A stretch of 64,000 nt of DNA from Holothuria scabra (lineage: Eukaryota; Echinodermata; Holothuroidea; Aspidochirotida; Holothuriidae), in the NCBI GenBank assembly GCA_037179385.1, contig CM074180.1, forward strand, positions 30,485,455 to 30,549,454. Reading direction: 5' to 3'. Made by a program: the position numbers and the translations under genes. The notes under the pieces were generated by a model that was not told where the DNA came from, did not search any database, and saw only the letters and a program-made list of their open reading frames with translations. Positions 30,000 to 43,600 of the stretch are shown here, piece by piece. Numbering within the stretch: the first letter of the stretch is position 1; every line of letters starts with the position of its first letter.

Positions 30000-32500
30000 A
30001 AGATCTAAAAATGTTTCTTCTTGACAACTTAAAATATGAAAATTGCTTAGTGTTTTAAGAAGTGTTTTTAAACTGCCCCTCCTCACATATTCCAACTGTT
30101 CTGGTCTGACCATGACTGTCCCGGTTTGTTTTGTGCTGTCCCAGTCTCCTGCTTTGCATACTTATTGTCCCAGATTAAGAATAGTCAGAGTGCAGCCCTA
30201 TATAATCTTGTATAGACTTTCATAGGTTTTGTTTACAATAATGTACAATTGCATTATTGTGGAGATAACTTCCATGGCAACATAGGTGGACAATGTCCAG
30301 GGGCCACAAGGGTTCATGGAGTCCTCAACCAACCCAGGGCTGGAGCAGGCAATGTCTTGATCTTACCCTGTATCTCCTCATAGAGATTAAAGATGGCTTT
30401 AGGAGCCCTTGTCATCCCTTTTTGCCCATGGGCCCTGACCATTAGGGTATTGCTTTACCACTGACCACAAGTCACAAATCATCCTTTGATAAGCCTTTTA
30501 TACTGGCTTTGAAGGATAGTATGAAGGAAATTTCGAAGTCATTCTTCTACATTTTGGAAACAGGAATCTATCTTTTTATGATGATAACACCTGAAAAATA
30601 ACTACAGCAAATCAAATAAATTGCAATACATGAGTGTATTATACCAGCTTTCCAAAAACATCTTTCAAAATGTGAAAATGAGAAATTGTGATCTTCCATT
30701 TCATTGCGATAATAATAGAATTGAATATTGAATATCTTGCTATATACAAGTGAATTACCCAAGATCATAGTGTTAATGAATCATACTTGCTAAAAAACAC
30801 TCTCCATGGGATAATTGGCATACTGAGAACTGCGACATTACATTTTACAAAATGTATCATTCAAAACTTAGAGAAATAGTTTCAGACAACCCAACCCCAC
30901 CCTTTCCCTAAGGGAAACTTTTCCCTTCACTTCAGCTTTGATACATTGCATAAAAAGAAAATTTACCTTCAAATAAAAACATTTTAAATGGTAATTCAAC
31001 ACTAACCAATGAGGGTTAGTTTTACACCATAGCTAAGATAAGAACAATAACTGCAAAACAAGGAAACCAGCTTCCTTAAAAACCTACGTACGATAGGATT
31101 ATATTACATTGGCACACTGCCCTTATTGCCATCTAGTAGTAAAGATACAGCTTATAACAGGTTTTTGTGTGCAGGAGAAAACACACAAACATTGGCATTC
31201 TCACTTGCAATAAAGTGTATGATACCTTCGAAAGCACTGTTACCATTGCTCTAAACTGCATTGATAATTAAATCATACCACAACTTTAAGTGTTGAAAGC
31301 GATCCCAACACAATGCCTTTTCAATTTGATGAATATTCATTCCTTTAAATTGTTTGAAACATGTACTTAAGGATGTTGTCTATAGTAAATAGAGATATTT
31401 CTATACCAATTTTATTCCTCTTAACACTTTAAACCATTGTACATAGCGACATGGTAAAGACAAATCTCGACACTATGCACCACACAGCAACTCTGAATTA
31501 ATGTATTGGTAAATTTTATTATCATATGGAATATTGGATGAGAAAGATAATGGTTCCAAACAGGTATGGTAAATAAACCTCAATGCTACAATAGTGAGCA
31601 ACACCATTAATTCAAGGTTGTACTATGTAAAGTTGTGAAACAAACTTCCATTTACATTTAGCTGATTTCACTGCCATGTCTAATTTTTTTGTTTTTAAGT
31701 AATACCCTCATAAAATGCCTTAAATGTTTGTGAGTTCTGGCACTACCAAGATACATCAATATCACTAGAAACCGATGTAGATACCAAATAAATTTGTTTT
31801 GACTTTGTTTAGCTACACCAAAAACAAAATGGCCAGCTGAACAAGATACAACAGAAAGCTCTGAAAATACATTTTGCATTTATTTACCCCCAAAAGGTAA
31901 TTAAATGCACTCATATATCCCATAGAAACAAAAGCCCTGTGCTGACTTGAAAGTAATGCACTTATTTACAAATTGTAATCAAAGGCACTTGAAAGGAATG
32001 AAAGCATTCCACACCATGACCCTACTTCCAACAGGTCTATATGAAATTACATTCTTCATATCCAAATACTGTTCTAAAAAATTCATACAGATAAAAACAT
32101 TGCTACGTACAGTATACGATGGTGAGAGTCCCCTGCAGAAATTCTAAATTGCATACATGTCATATGATAACATTTAACCAGCCTTGAACTTACTACTCAT
32201 TGAAGTGAAAAGTTAGAAACATTCCATAAACAAGATATGGTTTGTAATTTCATAAAGTATACTTCCAAGTGTGAAAAATTAATCTTTAGGACCTAATTTT
32301 AACCTGAAATAGATATTTGTAGGCTGTGTCATAAAATGTTGAAGTTTTAATATACCTGTACTAAGTTTAATATATAAGATGGTGCAATAGTTTGTCTTTG
32401 TTTCTTTTTTCCCAAAAGAAACTGTTTCTTTTTTCCCAAAATGCTTTTGCAACTTGAACCAAAATATGATCACTTCCATGAAACTATAGACAAATTTATC
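30000..32500. other. Intergenic AT-rich stretch, nothing recognised
   Basis: Only short ORFs without domain features occur (for example minus 30568-30768 and 31658-31879). No RNA gene or clear repeat boundary was identified apart from general AT-rich repeat-like text. Confidence 0.4.
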
Positions 32501-32740
32501 CAGACAGATTGTGATGGTCTGATTTCAGTCAGCCATTACTGGGGTCCATCACCTTTAATACTCTTTTAAATTTCCTTCCTTACATGTTCCATGAATGGAT
32601 GTACACTGAAGTGTATCTTGATTTTCTCAACTTCACAGAATATGAGGATTTGAAATTCATGTAGACAATAAATGAAGACTTTTAAAGGCTGATGGACCCC
32701 ACTAATGGCTGCTTAAAGTCACTAAAAACAAGCACTAATT
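32500..32740. repeat. Inverted-repeat element with TTAAAGG..GATGGACCCC ends
   Basis: The left part carries CAGTCAGCCATTACTGGGGT then CCATCACCTTTAA. The right part carries TTAAAGGCTGATGGACCCCA then CTAATGGCTGCTTAAAGTCA. These are complementary. Similar ends occur near 4118-4190 and 16235-16280. Probably a decayed MITE family. Confidence 0.6.
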
Positions 32741-32942
32741 GGATTCGTCTATAGGTGATTCAACCATACAAAATCCTCCACACAACATACCTTCCAAGAA
32801 AACAAGCTGCTTTTCACAGTCATGTAAACAAAATATAAAGGGGCAGGTTATAGGAATCTAATTAATTCAAATGTTAAAACATTCCAAAGGAAATTTACTG
32901 AAACATTCTAATATCTTCCTCTGCAGATAAGTATTGCCAACG

Positions 32943-33198
32943 TATAGAGGTGATTACATCAGGGATCTGCTATGCTGGAGCTTAACCGTGCCAAATACAC
33001 ATCACTTTGTGCTAAACCCACTGAGCAGTGTGCACTGTCACTGTGATATATGTGGTGTGCACACATTCCACAGGCAAGGGTATAAAAGGTCTGTAAGTTT
33101 TCCAACATGGTCGTGGGGGAGGGGACGAGGGAAGGGGGGTTGGGGGAAGGAGGTTGTGGGAAGGGGGTTGTTATGATGTCACATGAAAAGCATCTATT
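32943..33198. mobile_element. MITE with ATAGAGG..CATCTAT ends, diverged copy 3
   Basis: It shares GCCAAATACACATCACTTTG, GAGCAGTGTGCACTGT and ATGTCACATGAAAAGC with the copies at 29065 and 47933. Its interior is expanded by a G-rich run (33112-33172). Confidence 0.7.
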
Positions 33199-33946
33199 GA
33201 CTGTTTTAAAATACTCTTGAACCTGCAATCAAAGTATAGTTTTGGATAAGGTTGACTTGCTCCAGTAAACAAAAAGAAACCACAAAACTATTTCCAAGCT
33301 ATAAAAAAATCCTTAATACAAAGATCTATTTTTATGTAGGGGTGGGGGTGGAGGGAAGGTTAGTGGTGAATGCCTCGTATCAATCTGCTTCAAACTGAAG
33401 TTGCAATTGGTGGTATACATAGTGCCACACATGGAATAAGAATTTATCTACAAGGCTTTCAACAAACAATAAGCATAACAGTGATTTCACTTCTACTACT
33501 TATTGAAAGTTGTATCTGAAAATAAAACTCCACAGCCCTTTTTCACAGTATCAACTTTCCATTTCATGATTTACACTACTGTTCACATCTTGCCTTAGAA
33601 AGTAATGATAAAACTGAATATTTAGTGAATCAACTGTCAATCAAGGTGGTAAACCCACCCCTTTACAGTGTACTATAAGTCTACAATTTCAAAAATACAA
33701 GTTACAAAGCACAAGCACAGCCAGGATATAAATTGCTAAAACTTCTTCACTCAAATGAAAATGGTAGATTGTGCAATAATGATGTGTCATGCTATTGTTG
33801 TACCCCCTCAAATTACCATCACTGTTTTTGTTTGCTTTCCCTCAAACTTCTACCTTTTTACCAAAAGTGATCACTTCCTTACTAGCATAGACAGACTAGA
33901 ACATATAGGTCCCCTGGAAGTGTCCTGCATTCTGTGCATGGAAAAC

Positions 33947-33952
33947 TTTATT
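33947..33952 (-). terminator. Candidate polyadenylation signal for the TMEM179B-like gene
   Basis: TTTATT on plus gives AATAAA on minus, about 530 bp beyond the stop codon at 34478. It is a reasonable 3' end, not proven. Confidence 0.35.
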
Positions 33953-34477
33953 TTGTAAGGTTATACAAGCATTTCAATCCCAAAAGCAAACAAGAGCAGG
34001 TAATGTGATTTGCAAAAGAAGGGTATTACAAATTATTGCCAAATCCACCACTTCAAATGAACTGAATAAATTTCAATGTGTTACACCAAAGCTATGACAA
34101 AGGGAATTGGATGAATAGAAAATTTTCAAACCTTTGAAATATGATTAGGTACTAAAGCATTTTGGTTCATTTAAAGCAGTTAATGTAGTGCTTAATTCAC
34201 CATAAACAAATTAAAACAGGTCTTACAGTAACCATAACAGTAAATCAAAACTTTTTGGGCAAGTATACTTTTGCAAAGACAAAACTTTGTACAAAAATAA
34301 AAGATTTTTCTTATTGTACTGTGTGAATTACTTTTAATTCAACAGAGTTCTAGGAGTAAAAATTCCACCCCAGTGTTGCAAAATTTTCATAATCCATTTG
34401 CTGGGGAACATAGATGGCTTATGCTCTTTCTTCCAGTCAATGAATTCTGATCTCAATGCAAGTTCCACAATAAGCAC

Positions 34478-34615
34478 TTAGAGGACCATATTACTTGTGA
34501 TAGCAGCCTTGTCTGATGTTGATGGATCACCAACACTTGGCTTGTACATGATTCGACGTAGAACCAGACCAGCTGTTGCTAAGCTCCAAAACAGAAAACC
34601 AAACCAAGCTGCTCC
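34478..34615 (-). CDS. TMEM179B: TMEM179B-like coding exon 5 (terminal)
   Basis: The acceptor TTTCTTTTTAAAAAG is followed by 138 bases encoding GAAWFGFLFWSLATAGLVLR (the fourth membrane segment), then a polar tail ending SNMVL and TAA at 34480-34478. Confidence 0.88.
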   Translation of the reverse strand, partial: GAAWFGFLFWSLATAGLVLRRIMYKPSVGDPSTSDKAAITSNMVL

Positions 34616-37600
34616 CTTTTTAAAAAGAAAAAAAAACAAAAACATATGAGACACCAGGAAATCATGAAGTCAACATTCAATAACCTTTGAGAGGCTCCTT
34701 TAGACCTTGGAAAAACAAAAAAGGTTTAAAACTGACATTGAAAAATTATGATATTTATAGAGGTGCAGCAGGCATGTTCAATTCAACAAGCATTTATTAT
34801 TTGTTTTATAGACCCTTCATTATCTCCTTTATACAAAATTCAACTTCTCTCATAGACTTTGTGCATGAGCGCTGGCAATGAAAAGAAGATGAGCAGAATG
34901 AATGTGTCTCATTGTTGGAATTTGACAATGCATTACTTGATCCTGGTTGATTGAAGCGTTGAGATAACAATTTGGGGGGATCAAAGCAAGAGAACCATAG
35001 GAAACACACATTGAGTTAAAGATCACTATAGAGCATTGTTTCTCCTTGTCTAAAGACTCCCATCATTCATCACACAAATAAAGTTTTATAAAGCCACAAA
35101 TATATCGAAATGCTTTGATGCCTGTTTATTAGATCCAAAAGAACTGAATTATGTGTTTAGGAAGTAAGCATCAAACATGTGGCAATCTCCAAAAAGGATC
35201 AAATACCTGTGATGTGGTGAACAGTTGAAAATAGTTTGTACTTGTGAAGTCCTTGTGCTCTGGAAATGTTTCACACGTTGGGTGTCGGTTCCAAGAGGAA
35301 GGTGGTGTGGCACACCTGAAAATTTGAAGAAAGGAAAAACTCCAACAAAACTTTTTACATTATGCATACACTGGAATCTTAGATCAGATGATTATTGGGA
35401 TTATATTACAGCCAATGAAAAATACTGACAGACTTGTATTTGGCCAGGTAAATTTTGGAACTGACACTCATTTTCACTACAGAAATGTGTGAAAGCTGCT
35501 GGTCAGTGCGGGACAGTCCAGATCAGGATGAAAAAACAGACCAGCAATACGACTAGAGAGTGCTTTGCTATTTCTAACCGCAAGAGTATATAATTTCATG
35601 CTTCCTGGGATATGTACAGTCACCTTTTTGGAAATTGCAAGCTTCCAGTTGTGAGGCATTTTCAATGAGACCTTATTTTCATCTTGTTTTGAAGGAGGGC
35701 ACAAAAGGGGTTCACCACAGGAACTAAGTATGAATATAATTTTGGTACATTTCTTGCCTTTAATTGGATTAAAATTAGCAATCTACCCATTTTCCCCAAT
35801 ATACTTGGTGTGTAGGACAACCTTTGCCACACATAATATTTGGACTTTTGGTAGGGACCAAAGAAAAAAGTTTCTGGCACTTGAGCAATCCTGACTAGAG
35901 CCATGCCCTTAGGCTTCCACTGTGAAAATCATTCTAGTAAAATTTTGCATGTAGAATTAGAACATGCAGAGTTTTTGACTAACTCCAAATATTCGTTTAG
36001 TCTTTATAACCTTTCCTCAAATCCTTAACTTTCTTGAATCCTGAACTCAAAAGTGAACTCAAAAAGTGGTTTTGACAAATGAACTCCTGACCTGCCTCCA
36101 TCAACAACCAGAAAGCCAAAACACAATGATGTTTATAACTTATTCAAAAACTAATGTCTGATGAATTCACACCATATAATATGCAGATAATGCTACGCAG
36201 TGTACCCTTCTGCAACATAAGCAGGTAAAACAAGTAAAACAATATGGCCTTACTGAGATACCCTTTAACCAGATTTTCACAGTTTGGAAACTTAGGAGGA
36301 CCTCAGAGCTGCTTTTACCCACAGCAAAGATAAAAGATGTGATGAAGTAAATATGAGACAATCAAATGGCAATATGAACTCCATACATACTTCAATTTTC
36401 TTCCATGAGATTTTTGGTGCAAAATATTCCCTAGGTTCTTCCCATGACCTATGGCCTTTACTAAAAATTTAAAAAATAAACTATTTATTGTTCAAAACTT
36501 GACTGCTTCACGACACCCATTACAGTACTTTCTCACACATTGGCATTATTCAAAGTGACCTTATGCCCCCAAAAAGATTTGAAAGTGATCATTTGAAATT
36601 TTGCTGTCTACATGGCACTTATGAGATATCTTAACCTTATGCTCTTTGATGAATATAAACAACATTTCAACATTTTAGGAAGAAAAAAAAAACCCCAACA
36701 ACTTAGTGATGCCTTTTCAGAACAAAAATTTGGGAAGTTTTTGCTTTTTGACATCTGGTTACCCAAAATGAAGACTTTGAGAATTCCTGGTGAATTCAGA
36801 CTTTCTAAATACAAACAATGATGCATTATGTGGAAAAACGGAGTGTAAACAATGGGGTGCAATGGCCCTACATTGTTTTTCACAACTGTTTCACCACATT
36901 TCAACTCAAATAATTACCTCTAAAAATTATCCTGAGAGATACATATCATACCATCGCAAAGAGCTACAAGATTTCATGATAAAAATGTTTAACTCCCTAA
37001 AGTGGTCATGCTGCGCAAAATATTTAGCCACAGCTCTTAAGGCTAGTATGACAATATCTCAATACATGTTAGGTATTGAGATAAAAATATCTGTCATTTA
37101 ATGATATCTTGAGATATCATGTTTACAAAACATCTCTGAGGTTTTCACACTTCCACAGGTGGTAACCTCAGATGACTTTTATTGACCTCCACCTAGCACA
37201 ATGAGGTTCTCTTTCTCAAAATGACAAATCTATTTACCAAATATGAAAAATGACAGACCTTCCTATCTTGCCATATCATGTTTGAAAGCAGGGTCACAAA
37301 CACATACATACACACATAACACATCACCATTGTAATTTCTTGCCTGCCTTTGGCAACAAACAAAAAAAGGATTGACCTTTCTGTCATGTACATGTACAGT
37401 ATGTAACATGCCATCTTGGAACACATCACCAGGCTCGGCTACCTGATCATTCTTTTCAAAGTAACTAAGTTTCATTTGCATTCATACAGTGTTTCATGAC
37501 AACTTTGTGCTCAAGGCTCCATTTTCTTTCTTTTTTCTATTTGGTGGGGGATGAACTTATGTTACTCATGCTATAGAAGTTCAAAATTTAATTCCATATG

Positions 37601-40600
37601 TAGAATACTTCTGTTCCACTTCCTTGTTTGCAATATTCCCAGAATCAATGACTGAAATACTTCCTTAAAGTGAATCACAAATGAATTTTACATATTGATA
37701 TACTAAAATGATTAACTCACGAGAAATCTTTTGCATTAGGACCAACGTAGCTGCTAGTGTACGAGTTGCAAAATCGCTTGAAACCAATACTCAGTAAACA
37801 AGCTGATACAAACATGCAAATAAGAGACAAAAAGTTGGCAACAATGGCAGGAAGCATCAATCGGTGGCTGGTGGTAAAAGAAAAACGTAAAAGGTCACCA
37901 CTTGTGGTGGCATACATTAGCAACATACATGAATAAATCCAAAAAACTTAGTCCAAAATGAAATTGTAAGTTCCATGTTATCTTCAAATCTGACATTGGT
38001 TTTTAGACATATTTATTTACAAGCAAAGAGTTGGATATTCAAATATAAATTTTGCAAGCGGTTGTAAAATCAATAGGACTCTTCTCAACATGGGGCATCT
38101 ATGTACCAAGTTTGAAAACTGTCAGGTATTCCTATCTTGAGATTATCATGTTAACCAGTAAGGTATCACAATACAACATGTATGAGATCCCTCACAGTTA
38201 CCCTCATCGATATTGCATTTGCAAGGTTTTGAGTTCAGACATCAGATGGCTCCACCCAAAAATGACAAGGTTCATCCACAAATATAAACAATGCACATGC
38301 TACAGTTAATACGTAATCCATCAGCATTACCCTTCTTTAGATATTGTGTTTACAAGGTTTTAACATCTTGACCTCTGTTGACCCCAAATTACCTTTGACC
38401 TCTGCCAAAAATGATACTGCCTGTTTACCACATATGGAAAATCCACATATGAGATCCCTCACTGTTACCATTCTTTAGATATTGTTTACTTTAATTAACC
38501 CCCTAACCTCTGGTGACCCAAAATGATCTTTAAATTTTAACAACAATGACAGGGTCCATGTACTTAGTAAAGGCAATGCACATGTTAAGTCTTGAGATAT
38601 TATGTTCAAAGTGTTTTGACCTCACTTCTGGTGACTTCAAACGACCTCTGACATCCACCAAAAATTAGAAGATTCATCTACTAAATATGGGCAATGCACT
38701 TGCTTCATAAGACCCTACAAAAACTGATAAGGATCACTTTGGGATCATTATGGTTAACCACTAAGAATGAGATAACTCACATTTACTCTTCTTGAGATAT
38801 TGTGTTGACCTTTCAACCTTTTCTGACCCCAAATGACTTTGACCTCCACCAAAAACAATAGGGCTCATTTGGTCAATATGGCCAACCCACACACCAAGTA
38901 CAGAACACCTTGGCATTTCTGTTCTTGAGATAAAGGATTAGCAAGCAAAGTGTCACATAAACACACAGGCACACACATTACACAAACACGCACACATGCA
39001 TACATTCTGTACACATGCACACACATAGTTTTAATTTCCCTTAAATGAAATTTATGCCTTCTTTTTTGTCTAACTCTAAATACAAAACATACACAGACAA
39101 AAAAAAGAACACCAAAGTTAAGAACAATTTATATTAAATTACAGAGATAACCTTTGCTTGTGTGTGATGGTGGGCTCAGGGAGGGCTCATGATTGCATGA
39201 TTTGAAGTGTACATGACAATATCAAAGAACAAATTACACAGTACAAGAGAGAAGAAATAAGTTCAAATAAGATTACCTAAAACAAATTCTTCAAAGGCTC
39301 ATAAATTTTAAAAACACTAGTAATGAGTAAAAAGCACAAACATTCTGGAAATAAGTAACTGCAAAATAGTGTAGTAAGTTAGGTATAGAGTACATTACCC
39401 AAGTTTTTCAAAATTTGTTACATCTTCAAAACAACTAATAACAATTGGCAAGAGAAATGACCATCTTTTTCTTGCACCTTTTTATGCTACTTTTCTTTGT
39501 AAAGGGAGGGGGGAGGAAGATGGGGGTTGTTTTATTTGGGAAGGGAGGGGTGGTTCTTAAACCAAGAGCATTCTCTCTATCAATAAAGGTGTTTTTTAGT
39601 TCCAGTCACATTCTAAAGAAATCCTACTATAATTTTTAAAGATTATACTGCATGCAAATGGCTTGATTAATCAATAGGAGAAAGATAATATTGGAAGCAG
39701 CATTTAATTACTGGTACAGTAAAAATCCAACTTAAAAAATGTCCTCTCAAACTGATGCATTGTAAGCCACTCATAATAAAACAAACCTGTTAAATGTAAG
39801 ACGCATTCAGGAGTATGACAGTTAAAGTGAAAGCTGTTTCTCCTTTGCCAATCTGTATGATTGTCAACTATGATTACAATTACGATACAAAAACTTGATC
39901 ATCTTCTCTACCTATTGGTACCTACAGGAATATTTTAGAACTTCCTAACCTAGTTGCTTTTCTATTTCTACTTTCAAAGGTCTAGTCTCATACTGACAAA
40001 TTGGGCAATGTTTGTGGGCAATGCTATCATGGAGGAACCCAAAGGTGAAGTGTCTCATCAGTCTTTTGTGACAGCAGTGGAAAATGAAATACTCTGTACA
40101 GCTGAAAACAATGCAGCAAAGGTATGATAAAGGTTTACTGAGTGCTTTGCAAATACAGTATACAGTATACTGTATATGCATGGGTACACATGTGAAGCAA
40201 ACACAATGGTGTTACTGAACTTTTGACCCAACCAAAAGTGTTCATTTCCCAAGAAGTCTACTGTTGTAAACCACTCTGTAATTATGCTTCTTCTTGTATG
40301 ACACTGTTTATACACACATATCCCAAGTTAACATTAAAAGCAACATTAAATCAGAGAGACTGGGAATGAATGTGGCTGCTGGTCCACAAAGTTAAGTGCA
40401 CAATTGCACATCTATTGTACTGTATACTATACTGCCTGTGGGTTAACACAAGCTCATAGCAAAAATAGTTTTACCTCAATACTACATTAACCCTACATTA
40501 CAATCCCATTGCAATGACTGCAGAATTTACATGGCAACTGTTACCATTGCACAACAGTCTCTTAGCAGATAGCACTGGTTGACAAGTGTTGCTACAAAGG

Positions 40601-43600
40601 CAATACAAATACTAGAAGGTTAGAAATGTCTTAACTTAAGCCAAACTTATTTGCTCCATGCAAACAAACTTAGTCTGAAGTAATGCCCCTTATGCCATTT
40701 GAACATAAAGGTTTGATTTAGATTGGCTGTAGATAGTTCTTTCAGGACAAAATCTGCTGAAAGTCTGTTGCTGCCATTTTTAATGCAAAGGCCTATTTTT
40801 TCTTAAAGGGAAATTTTGCATTAAAATGCTCCAAGGAAGCATGGAAAATAGCTCTAGTCATTTTCAAAACAATCAGGCTCAACAATAAACTCTAGCAATA
40901 GCTTCATATCCTCAAAATATTATGCAGAAGAAGAGTTATAGAAGTTGCATCTTTTGAAATGTGGAAGGTTTGGATGAACAGCTGAATTTCTATCTGAGGG
41001 AAACTTATTTCTTGAAAGGAAGGCCGCCATACTGTTTTATTTGCAATTTTTTTTATCACTCTTTGCTAATAAATACATTGCTTTTAAAAGGATGAATTCC
41101 TTTTAAAACAAATGCAATATTTCCCTTTTAAAATGTTAAGTACAGTGCACATATGAAAAGCAGAATCCTATTTAAAGTACCACATTAAAAGGAGACAAGA
41201 CTACAGGTTGGAAGCGAAGCATGCTAATATCAGGCCTTCTTTAATTTTATCAGATTGGTTTTGGGGAGAGGGGATTTAATGATGCACACAAAAAAGCTGA
41301 ACTTGGGAGCTGATTGGACATTAAAGCTCTAAAAGTTTAACCAGCCATAGGTACTGCACAGTGTGTTTTGTGGAGCATCTTTAGTCATGTAAACAAACAG
41401 TTCTTGTGAAAATCTTATGCTCGTGAACTTCATAACTGTCCTGACAAGATTTATACATTCTACCAATGCTTACTGATAACAGTGAGCATTAGTCATACCT
41501 ATTGCAGAGCAGCCTCTTCCTTCATGAAGAGCAATTAATGTTCTGCCTGCATGTGTTACACACTCAAAATACTTGTTTACCACAGAAACCCTGTATCATG
41601 ACACAGGAACCCCTAACCATCCATTTGTACTAGAGCCTTTTGCTGCAGTATCATTTGTTCTTAGGTCTTGTGTTCAAATCCCGGCACCTTTCAATCTGTC
41701 TGGAACTTCTCACAGGTGCCAATTTGGTGGAAACTATGAGCATGCTTAAAAGTGTAGATACATGAAGTACTTAGCCCATGGCTCTGTGTTGATTTGCATA
41801 AGAGTGACATGTTTAAACATAAATTGAGGTACTTTGTTAATGTGGGTAGTGTTAATGTAGGTAGTGAGGTGTAATTTCTCAGAGGAATGGATCCTTAACA
41901 AATTTCTATTTGCTTAACATGCTGTAACCTTTTGTCACCCAAAATATCATACCCTAGTAGAGAGACTCTACAAGATACTGAATGATGCTGCAACTACGGA
42001 AGTACTGTAAAGGTTACTCCTTGGAGTTGGAATAAGTTCTGCAAGTTATGTTTCAATTAGCTTAGCTAGTAATGCATCAGTTTATACCCTGATGAAATCT
42101 ATGATAAATGACAAATGTAAAACGAATTTACTTTCTTATCATTTTCTGAGTTTCTATAATTTGTTTCACAGTGTCATTGCCAAACCTGCCTGTGATGTAA
42201 GGTGAACATTTCAGCAATCCCAAGCAGAAGTAACAGTTAATCATCTCAACACAGGGCAAGAAGAGCACATGAGTTAGTCAGATAGAGTTTTACGGCCAAG
42301 TTTCCAACCTATTGGTTCAAGTCGAGCCGACCACTGCCTTTTTTCCAGTTGTGGCTCACTGGCTTGTTTTCCCTACTCCATTGCTTAAGCGGAGCACCAC
42401 GCACAATGGCAGAAGGTTCCTTTTTAGAGTCTTTGGTATGACTCAACCTGGGAAGCGAACCCGGGCCTTCCGCGTGAGAGGGGGATGCTCTTACCGTTAG
42501 ACCAAACACACTAGCACATCAGGTCAAAAGGCCCACACTGTAAAACTTGCATTAAATCAAGTGCCCTATTTTGTCTCCAAACAATTATTGAACCCATTTT
42601 TTGTTAATTACAGGTAGCTGGGGAAGGTGATGTGAGGGATACGTGCCTCAAAGGGGTTGCCGTCCGTAAGACTTCATGTATCAGGCAAACCTCAACAACC
42701 ACTTTTCAAATTAGCACTGTGGGCAAAAGTTACAAACTCAAAAGCTTCCAGGAACTGGTGTTATCGTATTTATAAGTTCTTATTATTTAATAACCATCAA
42801 AGATACCAGATCAGATCCCCTTAATGGTGATCACAGCTTTAAAGTACTCTGAGTAAAAAATTACAAAAGAAAAGTTTTAAAAATTTCCTGCATACTCCAT
42901 CAAGAGGGAACTGCCAAACGATTAAAAGAGGGTAACAACTTACTTTACACTGAGAAATTAGGAGTAGAATAATGAGATAGAGTGCATCAATTCAAATATG
43001 GGTAACGATATCATTTTTCTTACTATTCTTTCACTTGTTCCACAAGGTAGCAGGCATGGTATGTAGCGTAAAGCAATGCATAAAAGGAGATGACTATTTC
43101 ACTGCCGATGATAAATTGGCACGATCCACTTTTCCCTAGGTCGGTAAAATCCACATCTGTCCCATTACACCACTTGGCTGAGCTGAATAGGATACAGTTG
43201 CCATCAAAACCATTCTGAAAAGGGGACAAAGTTTACAAAATGATGTTAAAAGGAATAAAGATACAAGTTTGATATGAAAATGACAGTCGGATATGCATAA
43301 TTCCTCAAAGGATACTTTCCAGAGATCACCTCTGATTTAAAGATTAAGATGAAAAGAAAAGATTGGGATCAACCCAAGCACCATATTGCTCTTGTAACAG
43401 TAGCTGCACAATGCCTACAAGGCTTTAAATTACCTGTAATAACTACACCTAGGCAGGCCTCAAACTTCATATCTCAAGGGGCAAGACCATTTGGCCTTCA
43501 TTTACTTTCCATTTTTGAGGGAATCAAGGCAATAACTCTGGGCATTACGGCCATTTTCAATTTCAATTTGGGCCCGACGGCAATTTCTAAACATAACAAA

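Noticed and set aside
35149..35367. 72-codon minus frame (TDTQRVKHFQ..) as the coding frame here
   Set aside because: The splice sites and phase fix a different frame in the same stretch, which completes the TMEM179B-like protein. This one is a shadow.
42440..42512. Functional tRNA-Glu gene on minus
   Set aside because: A and B boxes are present, but the acceptor stem does not close and the sequence continues into a SINE body that recurs elsewhere.
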